Notes: generated by a model not told the origin, from the letters alone. Shown: positions 43,321-53,332, numbered from the stretch's first letter. The stretch is DNA of 64,000 nt from Brachymonas wangyanguii (GCF_045055315.1 NZ_CP173677.1:744001-808000); one strand, 5' to 3'. Numbers and translations: made by a program.

Positions 43321-44457
43321 TCAGAACTGGCGCAGGTCCTCGGCCAGCACGCGCAGGATCGGAGCGCTTTCGGCCTGGCTCACCGGCTGGCCGCCTTCGT
43401 TCAGCACGCGCACCAGGCTGCCCTGGGCTTGCGGCTGCACCTGTACCTGGTAGCGCACCGGCTTGGGCGTGTCCTTCTTGCTCTTGCCGAAGAGGCGCGT
43501 CAGGATGCCGGGATTGCTTTCGCGTTCGGCGCTGGGCTGCACATAGCGCACCAGGTAGCTGCCCGATTGCGGGTTGCTGCTTTCCACCGTGTAGCCGGTG
43601 CGGTCCAGGGCCAGGCCCAGGCGGCGCCAGGCCTGTTCGGTACCGTCCTGCAGCAGCAGCGTACCGGCAACCGTATCGTGCTGTACGGTGGCGCGGGCCT
43701 GCTGGCTGGCGGTCTTGGCAGCAGCGCCTTGCTGGCGTACCACGGCATCGGCCTGCGCCTGCGGCACGCCCAGCGACACCATCAGGCGGCGCAGCATCTC
43801 GTTTTCCAGCTCGGGGCTGTTCGGGCGCGAGCGCCAGGTCGAGGTTTCCTTCTCGCGACCGGTCAGCACTTCTTCCATGCCACGGTGCGTGATAAAGATG
43901 TTGGTGCCGCCGGCGGCATTGCTTTCGACGCGGGTGCGGTAGCGGTCCAGCTCACCGGTGGAGTAGAGCGAGTCGATGGCCTTGCCCAGCAGCTTGCGCA
44001 GCGGATCCAGCGGGATATTGGCGCGGTTCTCGGCCCAGTCGGTTTCCATCACGCCCAGGCGCGGGTCGTCGGTGGTGAGCACGAAACCGTTGTTTTCCCA
44101 GAAGGTCTTGAGCGGATTCCAGAGCTGGTCCGGCTTGCGCGGCACCACCAGCCAGCGCTGGTTGCCTTCGCGCTTGATCTGCACGTCACCGATCTGGTCG
44201 GTGGCGACGTTCTGCACGGTGCCGACCTGCTTGTCCGTCACGGCGCGCTGCGCCTCGAAGGTGGCGGCACTGGCGTCACCCGGTACGTTGTAGCGGGTAC
44301 TGGTGTCCAGGCGCGTCAGGTCCGGCGGGATTTCCAGCGCGTTGCCGCGTTCGGCAGACTTGTAATCGATGCCGCTGGTGCCACCGGCAAACGGGGAGCA
44401 GGCGGCCAGCAGGCTGGCAGCCAGGGCAGTCAGTGTCAGTTTGTGCAGATTCTTCAC
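43321..44457 (-). CDS. bamC: outer-membrane assembly lipoprotein BamC
   Basis: The 378-residue lipoprotein has lipobox LLAAC with the Cys near residue 20. The N-terminal unstructured region GIDYKSAERGNALEIPPDLT contacts BamD. Two helix-grip (NlpB/DapX) domains follow, the first around WLVVPRKPDQLWNPLKTFWENNGF and the second around AWRRLGLALDRTGYTVESSNPQSG. The GTG at 44457 follows AAGGA at good distance. The dapA-bamC order is the classical one. Confidence 0.93.
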   Translation of the reverse strand: MKNLHKLTLTALAASLLAACSPFAGGTSGIDYKSAERGNALEIPPDLTRLDTSTRYNVPGDASAATFEAQRAVTDKQVGTVQNVATDQIGDVQIKREGNQRWLVVPRKPDQLWNPLKTFWENNGFVLTTDDPRLGVMETDWAENRANIPLDPLRKLLGKAIDSLYSTGELDRYRTRVESNAAGGTNIFITHRGMEEVLTGREKETSTWRSRPNSPELENEMLRRLMVSLGVPQAQADAVVRQQGAAAKTASQQARATVQHDTVAGTLLLQDGTEQAWRRLGLALDRTGYTVESSNPQSGSYLVRYVQPSAERESNPGILTRLFGKSKKDTPKPVRYQVQVQPQAQGSLVRVLNEGGQPVSQAESAPILRVLAEDLRQF

Positions 44458-44491
44458 GGGGGAATGTCCTTGGTACATCGGGAGTCGGTCG

Positions 44492-45376
44492 TCAGATCAG
44501 GCCGGAGGCCTTCAGTGCAGCTTCCACCACGGCGTGGTTGGCGCTGCTCAGCGGGGTCATCGGCAGGCGCATGGTGCCACCGCACAGGCCCATGCGTTCC
44601 ATCGCCCACTTGACCGGAATCGGGTTGGCTTCCACGAACAGATCGCGGTGCAGCGGCAGCAGGCGGTTCTGGATCTGCATGGCGGTGTTGCGGTCGCCGG
44701 CAATCGCGGCCACGCACAGCTCGTGCATCAGGCGCGGTGCCACGTTGGCGGTCACGCTGATATTGCCCTGGCCGCCGCACAGCATCAGCGCCACGGCGGT
44801 CGGGTCGTCGCCGGAATAGATGGCAAAGCCCTCGGGCACGTCACGGATCAGCCACTGTGCCTTGGCGATGTCGCCAGTTGCTTCCTTGATGCCGATGATG
44901 CCCGGGATCTGCGCCAGGCGCAGCACGGTGGCGTTGTCCATGTTGGCCACGGAACGGCCCGGCACGTTGTACAGCACCATCGGCAGGTCGCCCACGGCTT
45001 CGGCAATCGACTTGAAGTGCAGGTACTGGCCTTCCTGGGTCGGCTTGTTGTAGTAGGGCACCACCTGCAGCTGGCTGCTGGCACCCACGCCCTTGGCGTA
45101 GCGCGCCAGCTCGATCGCTTCGGCGGTGGAGTTGGCACCGCAGCCGGCCATTACCGGCACGCGGCCAGCGGCTTGCTCGACAGCGACGCGGATGATTTCG
45201 CAATGCTCTTCGACGTTGACGGTAGGGGACTCGCCCGTGGTGCCCACCACGCCGATGCAGTCGGTGCCTTCGGCGATTTGCCAGTCGATCAGCTTGCGCA
45301 GCGCGGCGTAATCGACTTGTCCATCAGGCTGGAACGGAGTGACGAGGGCGACAATGCTTCCGGTGAGGGTGGTCAT
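44492..45376 (-). CDS. dapA: 4-hydroxy-tetrahydrodipicolinate synthase
   Basis: The 294-residue enzyme makes the first committed intermediate of lysine and diaminopimelate from pyruvate and aspartate semialdehyde. It has GTTGESPTVNVEEH near residues 44-57, the YYNKPTQEG loop, YNVPGRSVANM and the Schiff-base Lys in GIKEATGDI. It lies 34 bases upstream of bamC in one operon. Confidence 0.97.
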   Translation of the reverse strand: MTTLTGSIVALVTPFQPDGQVDYAALRKLIDWQIAEGTDCIGVVGTTGESPTVNVEEHCEIIRVAVEQAAGRVPVMAGCGANSTAEAIELARYAKGVGASSQLQVVPYYNKPTQEGQYLHFKSIAEAVGDLPMVLYNVPGRSVANMDNATVLRLAQIPGIIGIKEATGDIAKAQWLIRDVPEGFAIYSGDDPTAVALMLCGGQGNISVTANVAPRLMHELCVAAIAGDRNTAMQIQNRLLPLHRDLFVEANPIPVKWAMERMGLCGGTMRLPMTPLSSANHAVVEAALKASGLI

Positions 45377-45533
45377 GCAGGACTCTTTTCAGGTACGGTG
45401 CGAAACGGTGCACGCAGCACGCCATGCAGCGGCTGCCTCTGCCTCGGATTGTAATCCTGGGATGTTGCCACATTTTGCCGATTTCGTGCAGGACTTGCCG
45501 GCCGGCAAAGGTTACGGCAGGTTAACGTACACG

Positions 45534-45689
45534 TCAGCGCGGCGCCAGCCCGAAGCAGCTCCACATCAGCGCGTCCACGTTGAGCATGAAGTCGGGCTGG
45601 GTGTAGAGCAGGAACACGAACAGCAGCGCCAGGCCGGCCAGCAGCCAGGCGCCGATGCGGAGCAGGGGGGATCGATGTGTCATGGCCAT
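45534..45689 (-). CDS. conserved 51-residue single-span membrane protein
   Basis: The frame starts at the ATG at 45689, whose A is also the last base of the MFS stop codon (TGATG), and ends at TGA 45536-45534. It has a basic start (MAMTHRSPLLR), one hydrophobic helix of about 20 residues (IGAWLLAGLALLFVFLLY) and a tail TQPDFMLNVDALMWSCFG. I recall similar tails in short Burkholderiales proteins but cannot verify this. The stop/start overlap supports translation. Function unknown. Confidence 0.62.
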   Translation of the reverse strand: MAMTHRSPLLRIGAWLLAGLALLFVFLLYTQPDFMLNVDALMWSCFGLAPR

Positions 45690-46927
45690 CAGGATGCCAC
45701 GACCCGGGTCGGTCGCGCAATGGCGGATTCCCGGATCGGCAGGTTCAGCGCCGCTGCCATGATGCCCAGCGCAATCGCCAGATACCAGACGATGTCGTAG
45801 CTGCCGGTCTGGTCATACAGCAGACCGCCCAGCCAGACGCCCAGGAAGGAGCCAATCTGGTGGCTGAAGAAGGCCAGGCCGCCGAGCATGGACAGGTGCG
45901 CCACGCCGAAGATCTGCGCCACCAGCGCGTTGGTCGGCGGCACCGTGGACAGCCAGAGGAAACCCATCACGGCCGAGAAGATATAGACGCTGGTCGGGCT
46001 CAGCGGTACCAGCAGGAAGATGATGATGGCCAGCGAGCGCAGGATGTAGATGCTGGCCAGGATCACTTTCTTGCTCATGCGCTGGCCCAGGCTGCCGGTC
46101 AGGTAGCTGCCGAACACGTTGAACAGGCCGATCAGTGCCAGCGAATAGCTCGCCACCTGCGGCGAGAAGCCGTAGTCGCGCAAATAGCTCGGCATGTGTA
46201 CGCCGATGAACACGACCTGGAAGCCGCAGACAAAGTAGCCGGCAATCAGCATCAGAAAGCTCGGATGGCTGGTAGCTTCGCGCAGGGCATCGGCCACGCT
46301 CTGTTCGCGCTGGCGCGGCGCGCTGCCGTGAAAGCCGGGCTCACGCAGGCCCCAGGCCAGCGGAATGATCAGCAGCGCCGCCATGCTGAGCCAGACCAGC
46401 GACAGCTGCCAGCCGGAGGTGGCAATCAGCCAGCCTTCCACTGGCACCATCAGGAACTGGCCGAAGGAGCCGGCGGCGGCGGCCACGCCCATTGCCCAGG
46501 AGCGGCGCTCTACCGGCGCGTTGCGGCCGATCACGCCGTAGATCACGGCATAGGTGGTGCCGGCCTGTGCCATGCCGATCAGCACGCCGCAGGTCAGCGC
46601 CAGCATCATCGGCGTGGTCGAATACGCCATGCCCAGCAGGCCCAGCGCGTACAGCAGCGCGCAGCCGACCAGCACCTTGAAGGCGCCGTAGCGGTCCGCC
46701 AGCATGCCGGCAAAAATGCCGCAGAAGCCCCAGGCCAGGTTTTGCACCGCCATGGCAAAGGAGAAGTGCTCGCGCGTCCAGTCATTGGCCTGGGTCATGG
46801 GTTGCAGCCACAGGCCGAAACCGTGGCGCACGCCCATCGACAGGGTCACGATCATGGCGCCGCACAGCAGGATTTGCCACAGGGGGAGCGGGGGGTGGGC
46901 CGGGCTGGGCGTGGGGGTGCTGGACAT
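45689..46927 (-). CDS. MFS transporter
   Basis: This 12-helix major facilitator has 412 residues. It has GVRHGFGLWLQPM in helix 1, the loop 2-3 motif GMLADRYGAFKVLVG and a central loop with a charged stretch near residue 210. The sequence resembles the monocarboxylate/oxalate-formate branch of MFS carriers, so a small organic acid is a reasonable but unproven substrate. The ATG at 46927 is chosen; codons upstream are atypical. It overlaps the following 51-residue gene by one base. Confidence 0.84.
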   Translation of the reverse strand: MSSTPTPSPAHPPLPLWQILLCGAMIVTLSMGVRHGFGLWLQPMTQANDWTREHFSFAMAVQNLAWGFCGIFAGMLADRYGAFKVLVGCALLYALGLLGMAYSTTPMMLALTCGVLIGMAQAGTTYAVIYGVIGRNAPVERRSWAMGVAAAAGSFGQFLMVPVEGWLIATSGWQLSLVWLSMAALLIIPLAWGLREPGFHGSAPRQREQSVADALREATSHPSFLMLIAGYFVCGFQVVFIGVHMPSYLRDYGFSPQVASYSLALIGLFNVFGSYLTGSLGQRMSKKVILASIYILRSLAIIIFLLVPLSPTSVYIFSAVMGFLWLSTVPPTNALVAQIFGVAHLSMLGGLAFFSHQIGSFLGVWLGGLLYDQTGSYDIVWYLAIALGIMAAALNLPIRESAIARPTRVVAS

Positions 46928-47074
46928 GGGGCTGTCAGGAGGGCTGGAATATAGAGATCGCACACGCGCGTGCGCAACAGAAGGCTGATGGTAGCAGTTT
47001 TGACCTGCGCCTGCTGGTCGTCGCATACCTGTAAAAATTCACAGGTATTGTCGGAGGAATCCTACTAAAATGAA

Positions 47075-49060
47075 ATGATGGTCAGTACCGCATCCCATCT
47101 TCCTTCCTATTCCGAAGGCTCCATCCGTGTCCTCAAGGGGCTGGAGCCGGTCAAGCAGCGTCCGGGCATGTACACCCGTACCGACAACCCCTTGCATATC
47201 GTGCAGGAGGTGATCGACAACGCGGCAGACGAGGCGCTGGCCGGTTTCGGCAAGAAGATCAAGGTGATCCAGCACGAAGACGGCTCGATCTCGGTCGAGG
47301 ACGATGGTCGCGGCATCCCGTTCGGCATGCACCCCGAGGAAAACGCGCCGGTCATGGAACTGGTGTTCAGCCGCCTGCACGCCGGCGGCAAGTTCGACAA
47401 GGGGCAGGGCGGTGCCTACAGTTTCTCCGGTGGCCTGCACGGCGTTGGCGTCAGCGTTACCAATGCGCTGTCCAGCCGGCTCGAGGTCAGCAGCTACCGT
47501 GACGGCCAGGTGGCGCGCATGGTGTTCTCGCACGGTGACGTGATCGAGCCGCTGCAGCTGCGCCCCAGCGCCAGCGGTGATCGCCGACAGGGCAGCACGG
47601 TGCGCGTCTGGCCCGAGCCACGCTATTTTGAAAGTGCCCAGCTGCCGCAATCTGACCTGGTGCACCTGCTGCGCAGCAAGGCAGTGCTGATGGCCGGTGT
47701 CTCGGTCAGCCTGCATAACGAAAAAGCGCGCGAGACGCTCTCCTGGCAGTTCAAGGGCGGCCTGGCCGACTACCTGTCGCAGACACTTACCGCCGATCCG
47801 CTGATTCCGCTGTTCCATGGCGAGCAGTTTGCCGAAGACGGTTCCGAGCAGTTTGCCGAAGGCGAGGGTGTGTCCTGGTGCGTCGCCTTCACCGAAGAAG
47901 GCAGCCCGGTACGCGAAAGCTATGTCAACCTGATTCCCACCCATTCCGGCGGCACCCATGACAGCGGCCTGCGCGATGGCCTGTTCCAGGCGATCAAGAG
48001 TTTTGTCGAGCTGCACGCGCTGCTGCCCAAAGGCGTCAAGCTGATGCCCGAAGACGTGTTCGCGCGCGCCAGCTATGTGCTCAGCGCCAAGGTGCTGGAT
48101 CCGCAGTTCCAGGGCCAGATCAAGGAAAAGCTCAACTCGCGCGATGCGCTCAAGCTGGTGTCCGGCTTTGTCCGTCCGGCGTTTGAGCTGTGGCTGCACG
48201 AGCACCTGGAAGACGGCAAGAAGCTGGCCGAACTGGTGATCCGTGCGGCGCAAAGCCGCCAGCGCGCCGGCCAGAAGGTCGAGAAGCGCAAGGGCAGCGG
48301 CGTTGCCGTGCTGCCCGGCAAGCTGACCGATTGCGAAAGCCGTGACCTTGGCCTGAACGAGGTCTTCCTGGTCGAGGGCGACAGCGCCGGTGGCAGTGCC
48401 AAGATGGGCCGCGACAAGGAAACCCAGGCCGTGCTGCCGCTGCGTGGCAAGGTGCTGAACACCTGGGAAGTCGATCGTGACCGCCTGTTTGCCAACACCG
48501 AGATCCACGATATCTCGGTGGCCATCGGCGTTGATCCGCATGGCCCGGGCGACCGCCCCGACTTGTCCAACCTGCGCTACGGCAAGATCTGCATCCTGAG
48601 CGATGCCGATGTGGACGGCTCGCACATCCAGGTGCTGCTGCTGACGCTGTTTTTCCGCCATTTCCCGGCGCTGATCGATGCCGGCCATGTCTACATCGCG
48701 CAGCCGCCGCTGTTCCGAGTCGATGCACCCGCGCGCGGCAAGAAGCCGGCCTCCAAGCACTACGCGCTGGATGAAGCCGAGATGCAATCGATCCTGGAAA
48801 AACTGCGCAAGGATGGCGTGGCCGACAGCAAGATCAGCATCAGCCGCTTCAAGGGCCTGGGCGAGATGTCGGCCGAACAACTGTGGGAAACCACACTCAA
48901 TCCCGATACACGCCGACTGTTACAGGTGCATCTGGGAACCTGGGGGCTGGAACAGACTCAGGAACTGATGGGCAAGCTGATGGGCAAGGGCGAAGCTGCT
49001 GCGCGCCGCGAGCTGATGGAGCTGCATGGCTCGGCCCTCGAACTGGAACTGGATATCTGA
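47075..49060 (+). CDS. parE: DNA topoisomerase IV subunit B
   Basis: The 661-residue ATPase subunit of topoisomerase IV decatenates daughter chromosomes. The GHKL ATPase motifs are EVIDNAADEAL, VEDDGRGIPFGMHP and GGLHGVGVSVTNALS. The TOPRIM acidic sites are LVEGDSAGGSAK and ILSDADVDGSHI. The C-terminal ISRFKGLGEMSAEQL is also standard. A GGAGGA lies 16 bases before the ATG at 47075; a second ATG at 47078 is possible. It shares its operon with parC, with a lytic transglycosylase gene between them. Confidence 0.96.
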   Translation: MMVSTASHLPSYSEGSIRVLKGLEPVKQRPGMYTRTDNPLHIVQEVIDNAADEALAGFGKKIKVIQHEDGSISVEDDGRGIPFGMHPEENAPVMELVFSRLHAGGKFDKGQGGAYSFSGGLHGVGVSVTNALSSRLEVSSYRDGQVARMVFSHGDVIEPLQLRPSASGDRRQGSTVRVWPEPRYFESAQLPQSDLVHLLRSKAVLMAGVSVSLHNEKARETLSWQFKGGLADYLSQTLTADPLIPLFHGEQFAEDGSEQFAEGEGVSWCVAFTEEGSPVRESYVNLIPTHSGGTHDSGLRDGLFQAIKSFVELHALLPKGVKLMPEDVFARASYVLSAKVLDPQFQGQIKEKLNSRDALKLVSGFVRPAFELWLHEHLEDGKKLAELVIRAAQSRQRAGQKVEKRKGSGVAVLPGKLTDCESRDLGLNEVFLVEGDSAGGSAKMGRDKETQAVLPLRGKVLNTWEVDRDRLFANTEIHDISVAIGVDPHGPGDRPDLSNLRYGKICILSDADVDGSHIQVLLLTLFFRHFPALIDAGHVYIAQPPLFRVDAPARGKKPASKHYALDEAEMQSILEKLRKDGVADSKISISRFKGLGEMSAEQLWETTLNPDTRRLLQVHLGTWGLEQTQELMGKLMGKGEAAARRELMELHGSALELELDI

Positions 49061-49061
49061 C

Positions 49062-50093
49062 ATGAAACCTGTTTTTCGCACCTGGCTGCTGGCTATCCTG
49101 ATTGGTGGCGGCCTGCCGCTGGCGGCACACGCCGATGTTTGGGGTTACGTGGACGATCAGGGCATGACCCATTTCGCCGAATCCCAGCTGGACAGCCGCT
49201 ACAAGCTCTATTTCAAGAACGAGAACTTCGACTTTGACCCGCGCAAGTCGGCGCTGGCGCAGAAACAGCAGCGCAAGCCCGGGCCTGCGGCCAGCGGCCT
49301 GGTCTTCAATGCCTCGGCCGATGCCGCTGCCGGCAGCAAGGCGATCCGGCTGGCATCGCAGATCAACCGCTCGCGCTCCTACAGCCAGGTCAGCGGCCAT
49401 ATCAGGCGCGAAGCGAATCGCAACGGCCTGGATTACAACCTGGTCAAGGCGGTAATCGCGGCCGAATCCGGCTTCAATGCCGGCGCCGTCTCGCCAGTGG
49501 GTGCCGTCGGCCTGATGCAGATCATGCCGACCACCGCCATGGACCTCGGCCTGCGCTCCGACGCCCAGTATTCGGTCGAGGACAAGCTGACCGATCCGGC
49601 GCTCAACATCCGCCTGGGTACGCGCTACCTCAAGTTCCTGGTCAACAAGTATCCGGGCCGTCTGGATCTGGCGGTAGCTGCCTACAACGCCGGCCACGGT
49701 GCCGTGGCACGTGCCGGCAACCAGATTCCGCGCTACCGCGAAACGCAGAACTACGTGCGCACCGTGATGGCGCTGTACAACACGCTCAACCCGGCCAGTG
49801 CCAGCCAGCTGGCCGTCGCGCGCGCCATGCCACTGGGCAAGGCGCAGGTCGGCAAGAACCGCGTCAGCATGAGCATCCCGGCCACGGCCAGGGTTGCTCC
49901 GCCACCTCCCGCGGATCCGATCGTGGTGCAGCGCCTGCGTTCCGAGAACCGGCTGGCAGAGCTGGCGCCACCAGAGGGCAACACGCCGTCAGCGCTCGAT
50001 ACCGTCTCGACCAAGATCGCCGAAGCCGACCTCGATGCCACCCGCCTGGGGGCAGATGTGGTAGTGCAACCGGCATCGCTGGCCCACCCCTGA
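49062..50093 (+). CDS. periplasmic lytic transglycosylase (SLT domain)
   Basis: The 343-residue protein has a signal peptide ending at AAHAD near residue 24, then a DUF4124-like start (VWGYVDDQGMTHFAESQLDSRY). The SLT/lysozyme-like domain has the catalytic Glu in VIAAESGFNAGAVSPVGAVGLMQIMPTTA. Further family motifs are LGTRYLKFLV and AAYNAGHGAV. It should cleave peptidoglycan glycan strands non-hydrolytically. The C-terminal 90 residues are Pro/Ala-rich without a domain. It starts two bases after parE. Confidence 0.92.
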   Translation: MKPVFRTWLLAILIGGGLPLAAHADVWGYVDDQGMTHFAESQLDSRYKLYFKNENFDFDPRKSALAQKQQRKPGPAASGLVFNASADAAAGSKAIRLASQINRSRSYSQVSGHIRREANRNGLDYNLVKAVIAAESGFNAGAVSPVGAVGLMQIMPTTAMDLGLRSDAQYSVEDKLTDPALNIRLGTRYLKFLVNKYPGRLDLAVAAYNAGHGAVARAGNQIPRYRETQNYVRTVMALYNTLNPASASQLAVARAMPLGKAQVGKNRVSMSIPATARVAPPPPADPIVVQRLRSENRLAELAPPEGNTPSALDTVSTKIAEADLDATRLGADVVVQPASLAHP

Positions 50094-50189
50094 CCTGATT
50101 CCTGCAGCCTGCGCGCTGTGGCCTCCCCCTGAGCGGGCAGGCCGGTTGCCGCAGGCTGTCTGCCGCCCGGCAGCCTGAACCGATTCACC

Positions 50190-52547
50190 ATGAGTACCGA
50201 TACCACTTTCCCCGAACTGATGCCCGACGGGCAGGACGACCAGCCCAACCTGGCCATGTACGCGCAGCGTGCCTATCTGGAATACGCCCTGAGCGTGGTC
50301 AAGGGCCGTGCGCTGCCCGATGTCTGCGACGGCCAGAAGCCGGTGCAACGCCGCATTCTCTACGCCATGGACCGCATGGGCCTGTCCTTTGGCGGCAGCA
50401 ACGGTGCCAATGGTGCCAAGCCGGTCAAGTGCGCGCGCGTCGTCGGTGACGTGCTCGGCCGCTACCATCCGCATGGCGACCAGGCCGCGTATGACGCGCT
50501 GGTGCGCATGGCACAGGATTTTTCGCAACGCTACCCGCTGATCGATGGCCAGGGCAACTTCGGCAGCCGTGATGGTGACGGTGCCGCCGCCATGCGCTAC
50601 ACCGAAGCGCGCCTGTCGAAAATTGCCACGCTGCTGCTCGACGAAATCGACCAGGGCACGGTCGATTTCATTCCCAACTACGACGGCAGCACCGAGGAGC
50701 CGGCGCAGCTGCCGGCGCGCCTGCCGTTCGTGCTGCTCAACGGGGCCAGCGGCATTGCCGTCGGCATGGCGACCGAAATCCCGAGCCACAACCTGCGTGA
50801 AGTGGCCGATGCCTGCATTGCGCTGATCAAGCAGCCCAACCTGCCCGATGAGGAGCTGCTCCAGCTGTTGCCCGGACCGGACTTTCCCGGTGGCGGCCAG
50901 ATCATCAGCAGCGCCGAAGACATCGCCGACGCCTATCGCAGCGGCCGTGGCTCGCTCAAGACACGCGCGCGCTGGGTGATCGAGGACCTGGCGCGCGGCC
51001 AGTGGCAGCTGGTGGTGACCGAGCTGCCGCCCAACGTCAGCGCGCAAAAGGTGCTCGAGGAAATCGAGGACCTGACCAACCCCAAGATCAAGAGCGGCAA
51101 GAAGGCGCTCAGCCAGGAGCAGCTGCAGCTCAAGGCCAGCCTGCTGGCGGTACTCGATGGCGTGCGTGACGAATCGAGCAAGACGGCGCCTGTGCGTATC
51201 GTGTTCGAGCCGCGCACGCGAACCGTCAGCCAGCAGGACCTGATTGGCGCGCTGCTGGCGCACACCAGCCTGGAAACCTCGGCCTCGATCAACCTGACGC
51301 AGATCGGCATCGACGGCAAGCCGACGCAGAAATCGCTGCGCCAGATGCTGCAGGAGTGGATCAGCTTTCGCCAGACCACGATCCAGCGCCGCAGCCGCCA
51401 CCGGCTGGACAAGGTGCTGGACCGCATCCATATCCTGGAAGGGCGCCAGCTGATCCTGCTGAATATCGATGAGGTGATCGCCATCATCCGTGCCAGTGAT
51501 GATCCCAAGGCGGCGCTGATCGAGCGTTTCCGTCTGACCGAGCGCCAGGCCGAGGACATCCTGGAAATCCGCCTGCGCCAGCTGGCCAGGCTGGAAGCGA
51601 TCAAGATCGAGCAGGAACTGTCCGAGCTACGCGCCGAACAGCAGCGGCTGGAAGATATCCTCGGCAGCGAGGCCAGCCTGCGCCGCCTGATGATCAAGGA
51701 GATCGAGGCCGACGCCAAGCAGTTTGCCGATGCGCGCCGCACGCTGATCCAGCAGGAGCGCCGCGCCGTGGTCGAGGTCAAGGTGGTGGACGAGCCGGTC
51801 ACCGTGGTGATCAGCGAAAAAGGCTGGGTGCGTGCGCGCACCGGCCACGGCCATGCGCCGGACAGTTTCAGCTTCAAGTCCGGCGATGCGCTCTACGGCA
51901 CTTTCGAATGCCGCACGGTGGATACACTGCTCGCCTTTGGCAACAATGGTCGCATCTACACGGTCGCGGTCTCCGGCCTGCCGGGTGCGCGCGGCGATGG
52001 CCAGCCGATCTCGGCCATGATCGAGCTCGAGGCCGGCACCCATCTGCTGCACTTTATCGCCGGTGCGCCACAGAGTACCTGGCTGCTGTCCGGCAGCGGG
52101 GGCTACGGTTTCCTCGCCAGCATCGAGCACATGAGCTCGCGCCAGCGTGCCGGCAAGGCCTTCATCACCTGCAACGCGGGTGAGACGATTTGCGCACCGT
52201 CCCGCGTCAGCGCTGCCGATACACCCGGCCAGCAGCTGGCCGAAGCCACCCATGTAGCCTGCGCCAGCACCGATGGTCGCCTGCTGACTTTTGCCATCAC
52301 CGACTTGCGCACCATGCCCAACGGCGGTCGCGGCCTGATGCTGATGAGCCTGGAGGACAAGGCCAGCCTGGTTGGTGCTGCAGCGTATGCCCGCAGCATC
52401 CGGGTCAGCGGCATCGGTCGTGGCAGCAAGCCGCGCGAGGAGACGCTGGAAATCCGCAGCCTCAACAACGCCGCCGGCGTGAGGGGCCGCAAGGGCAAGG
52501 ACGCCGGCTGGACCTTCAAGCTGCAACGCATCGAGAAGGTACAGTAA
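50190..52547 (+). CDS. parC: DNA topoisomerase IV subunit A
   Basis: The 785-residue strand-cleaving subunit has catalytic Tyr137 in AMRYTEARL. The quinolone-resistance region reads GRYHPHGDQAAYDALVRMAQD, with Gln98 and Asp102 where E. coli has Ser80 and Glu84. I recall a Gln here in other Burkholderiales, so it need not be acquired resistance. The C-terminal beta-propeller is represented by repeated blade motifs such as GRGLMLMSL. It follows the transglycosylase by about 100 bases. Confidence 0.96.
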   Translation: MSTDTTFPELMPDGQDDQPNLAMYAQRAYLEYALSVVKGRALPDVCDGQKPVQRRILYAMDRMGLSFGGSNGANGAKPVKCARVVGDVLGRYHPHGDQAAYDALVRMAQDFSQRYPLIDGQGNFGSRDGDGAAAMRYTEARLSKIATLLLDEIDQGTVDFIPNYDGSTEEPAQLPARLPFVLLNGASGIAVGMATEIPSHNLREVADACIALIKQPNLPDEELLQLLPGPDFPGGGQIISSAEDIADAYRSGRGSLKTRARWVIEDLARGQWQLVVTELPPNVSAQKVLEEIEDLTNPKIKSGKKALSQEQLQLKASLLAVLDGVRDESSKTAPVRIVFEPRTRTVSQQDLIGALLAHTSLETSASINLTQIGIDGKPTQKSLRQMLQEWISFRQTTIQRRSRHRLDKVLDRIHILEGRQLILLNIDEVIAIIRASDDPKAALIERFRLTERQAEDILEIRLRQLARLEAIKIEQELSELRAEQQRLEDILGSEASLRRLMIKEIEADAKQFADARRTLIQQERRAVVEVKVVDEPVTVVISEKGWVRARTGHGHAPDSFSFKSGDALYGTFECRTVDTLLAFGNNGRIYTVAVSGLPGARGDGQPISAMIELEAGTHLLHFIAGAPQSTWLLSGSGGYGFLASIEHMSSRQRAGKAFITCNAGETICAPSRVSAADTPGQQLAEATHVACASTDGRLLTFAITDLRTMPNGGRGLMLMSLEDKASLVGAAAYARSIRVSGIGRGSKPREETLEIRSLNNAAGVRGRKGKDAGWTFKLQRIEKVQ

Positions 52548-52550
52548 GCC

Positions 52551-53306
52551 ATGGCCAAGACAGAGAAACTGCGTCCGATGGCGCTCGATGACATGCTGTT
52601 CCAGCAGGGCTTTGGCACGCGCCGTGTCTGTGCCGGGCTGGTGCAGCAAGGCCTGGTGCAGGTCGAAGGCGAGATCGTGCGGGATGCACTGCACCCGGTG
52701 GAGCCGCGCGAAGGCCTGCGCTTCAGCGTGCAGGGGCAGGACTGGGAATACCATGCCAAGGCCTACCTGATGCTGCACAAGCCGGCCGGCACCGAATGCT
52801 CGCAAAAGCCCTCGGCCTGGCCGAGCATCTATACGTTGCTGCCGGCACCGCTGCGCCAGCGCCCGCAGAAAAGCAGTGTGCAAGGCGTACAGGCCATCGG
52901 CCGGCTGGACCAGGACACCACCGGTCTGCTGATCCTGACCGATGACGGCCAGCTGATCCACCGTATGGCCTCGCCACGGCATCAGGTGCCCAAGCTTTAC
53001 CAGGTACAGTGCAAGCACCCGATCGAGGAGCGCCAGGTCGAACGCCTGCTGGCCGGTGTGGTGCTTGATGACGATCCGAAACCGGTGCAGGCGGCTGCCT
53101 GTGTCATCACCAGCGAGACCACGCTGGACCTGACGCTGACCCAGGGCAAGTACCACCAGGTCAAGCGCATGCTGGCCGCCGTCGGCAACCGGGTCGAAGG
53201 CCTGCATCGGCACAGCATCGGTGCGCTGCAGCTGCCAGCCGATCTGGCGCCGGGTCAGTGGCGCTGGCTGACGCCGGACGATCTGCAGGCGCTGCAACAG
53301 AAATAG
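52551..53306 (+). CDS. RsuA-family pseudouridine synthase
   Basis: The 251-residue protein has an S4 RNA-binding start (LDDMLFQQGFGTRRVCAGLVQQGLVQVEGE), then the synthase domain with catalytic Asp in AIGRLDQDTTGLLILTDDG. It also has KLYQVQCKHPI and QGKYHQVKRMLAAVGNRVEGLHR. This pattern matches RsuA, which modifies U516 of 16S rRNA. RluE/RluF-like specificity cannot be ruled out. It begins 3 bases after parC and is likely cotranscribed. Confidence 0.9.
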   Translation: MAKTEKLRPMALDDMLFQQGFGTRRVCAGLVQQGLVQVEGEIVRDALHPVEPREGLRFSVQGQDWEYHAKAYLMLHKPAGTECSQKPSAWPSIYTLLPAPLRQRPQKSSVQGVQAIGRLDQDTTGLLILTDDGQLIHRMASPRHQVPKLYQVQCKHPIEERQVERLLAGVVLDDDPKPVQAAACVITSETTLDLTLTQGKYHQVKRMLAAVGNRVEGLHRHSIGALQLPADLAPGQWRWLTPDDLQALQQK

Positions 53307-53332
53307 GCCGCTTCGCTACACTGCTGTCTATC

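Noticed and set aside
50472..50500. Gln98 and Asp102 in the quinolone-resistance region of ParC as acquired resistance
   Set aside because: As I recall, other Burkholderiales ParC proteins also have Gln at this position, so it may be lineage-typical rather than a mutation.
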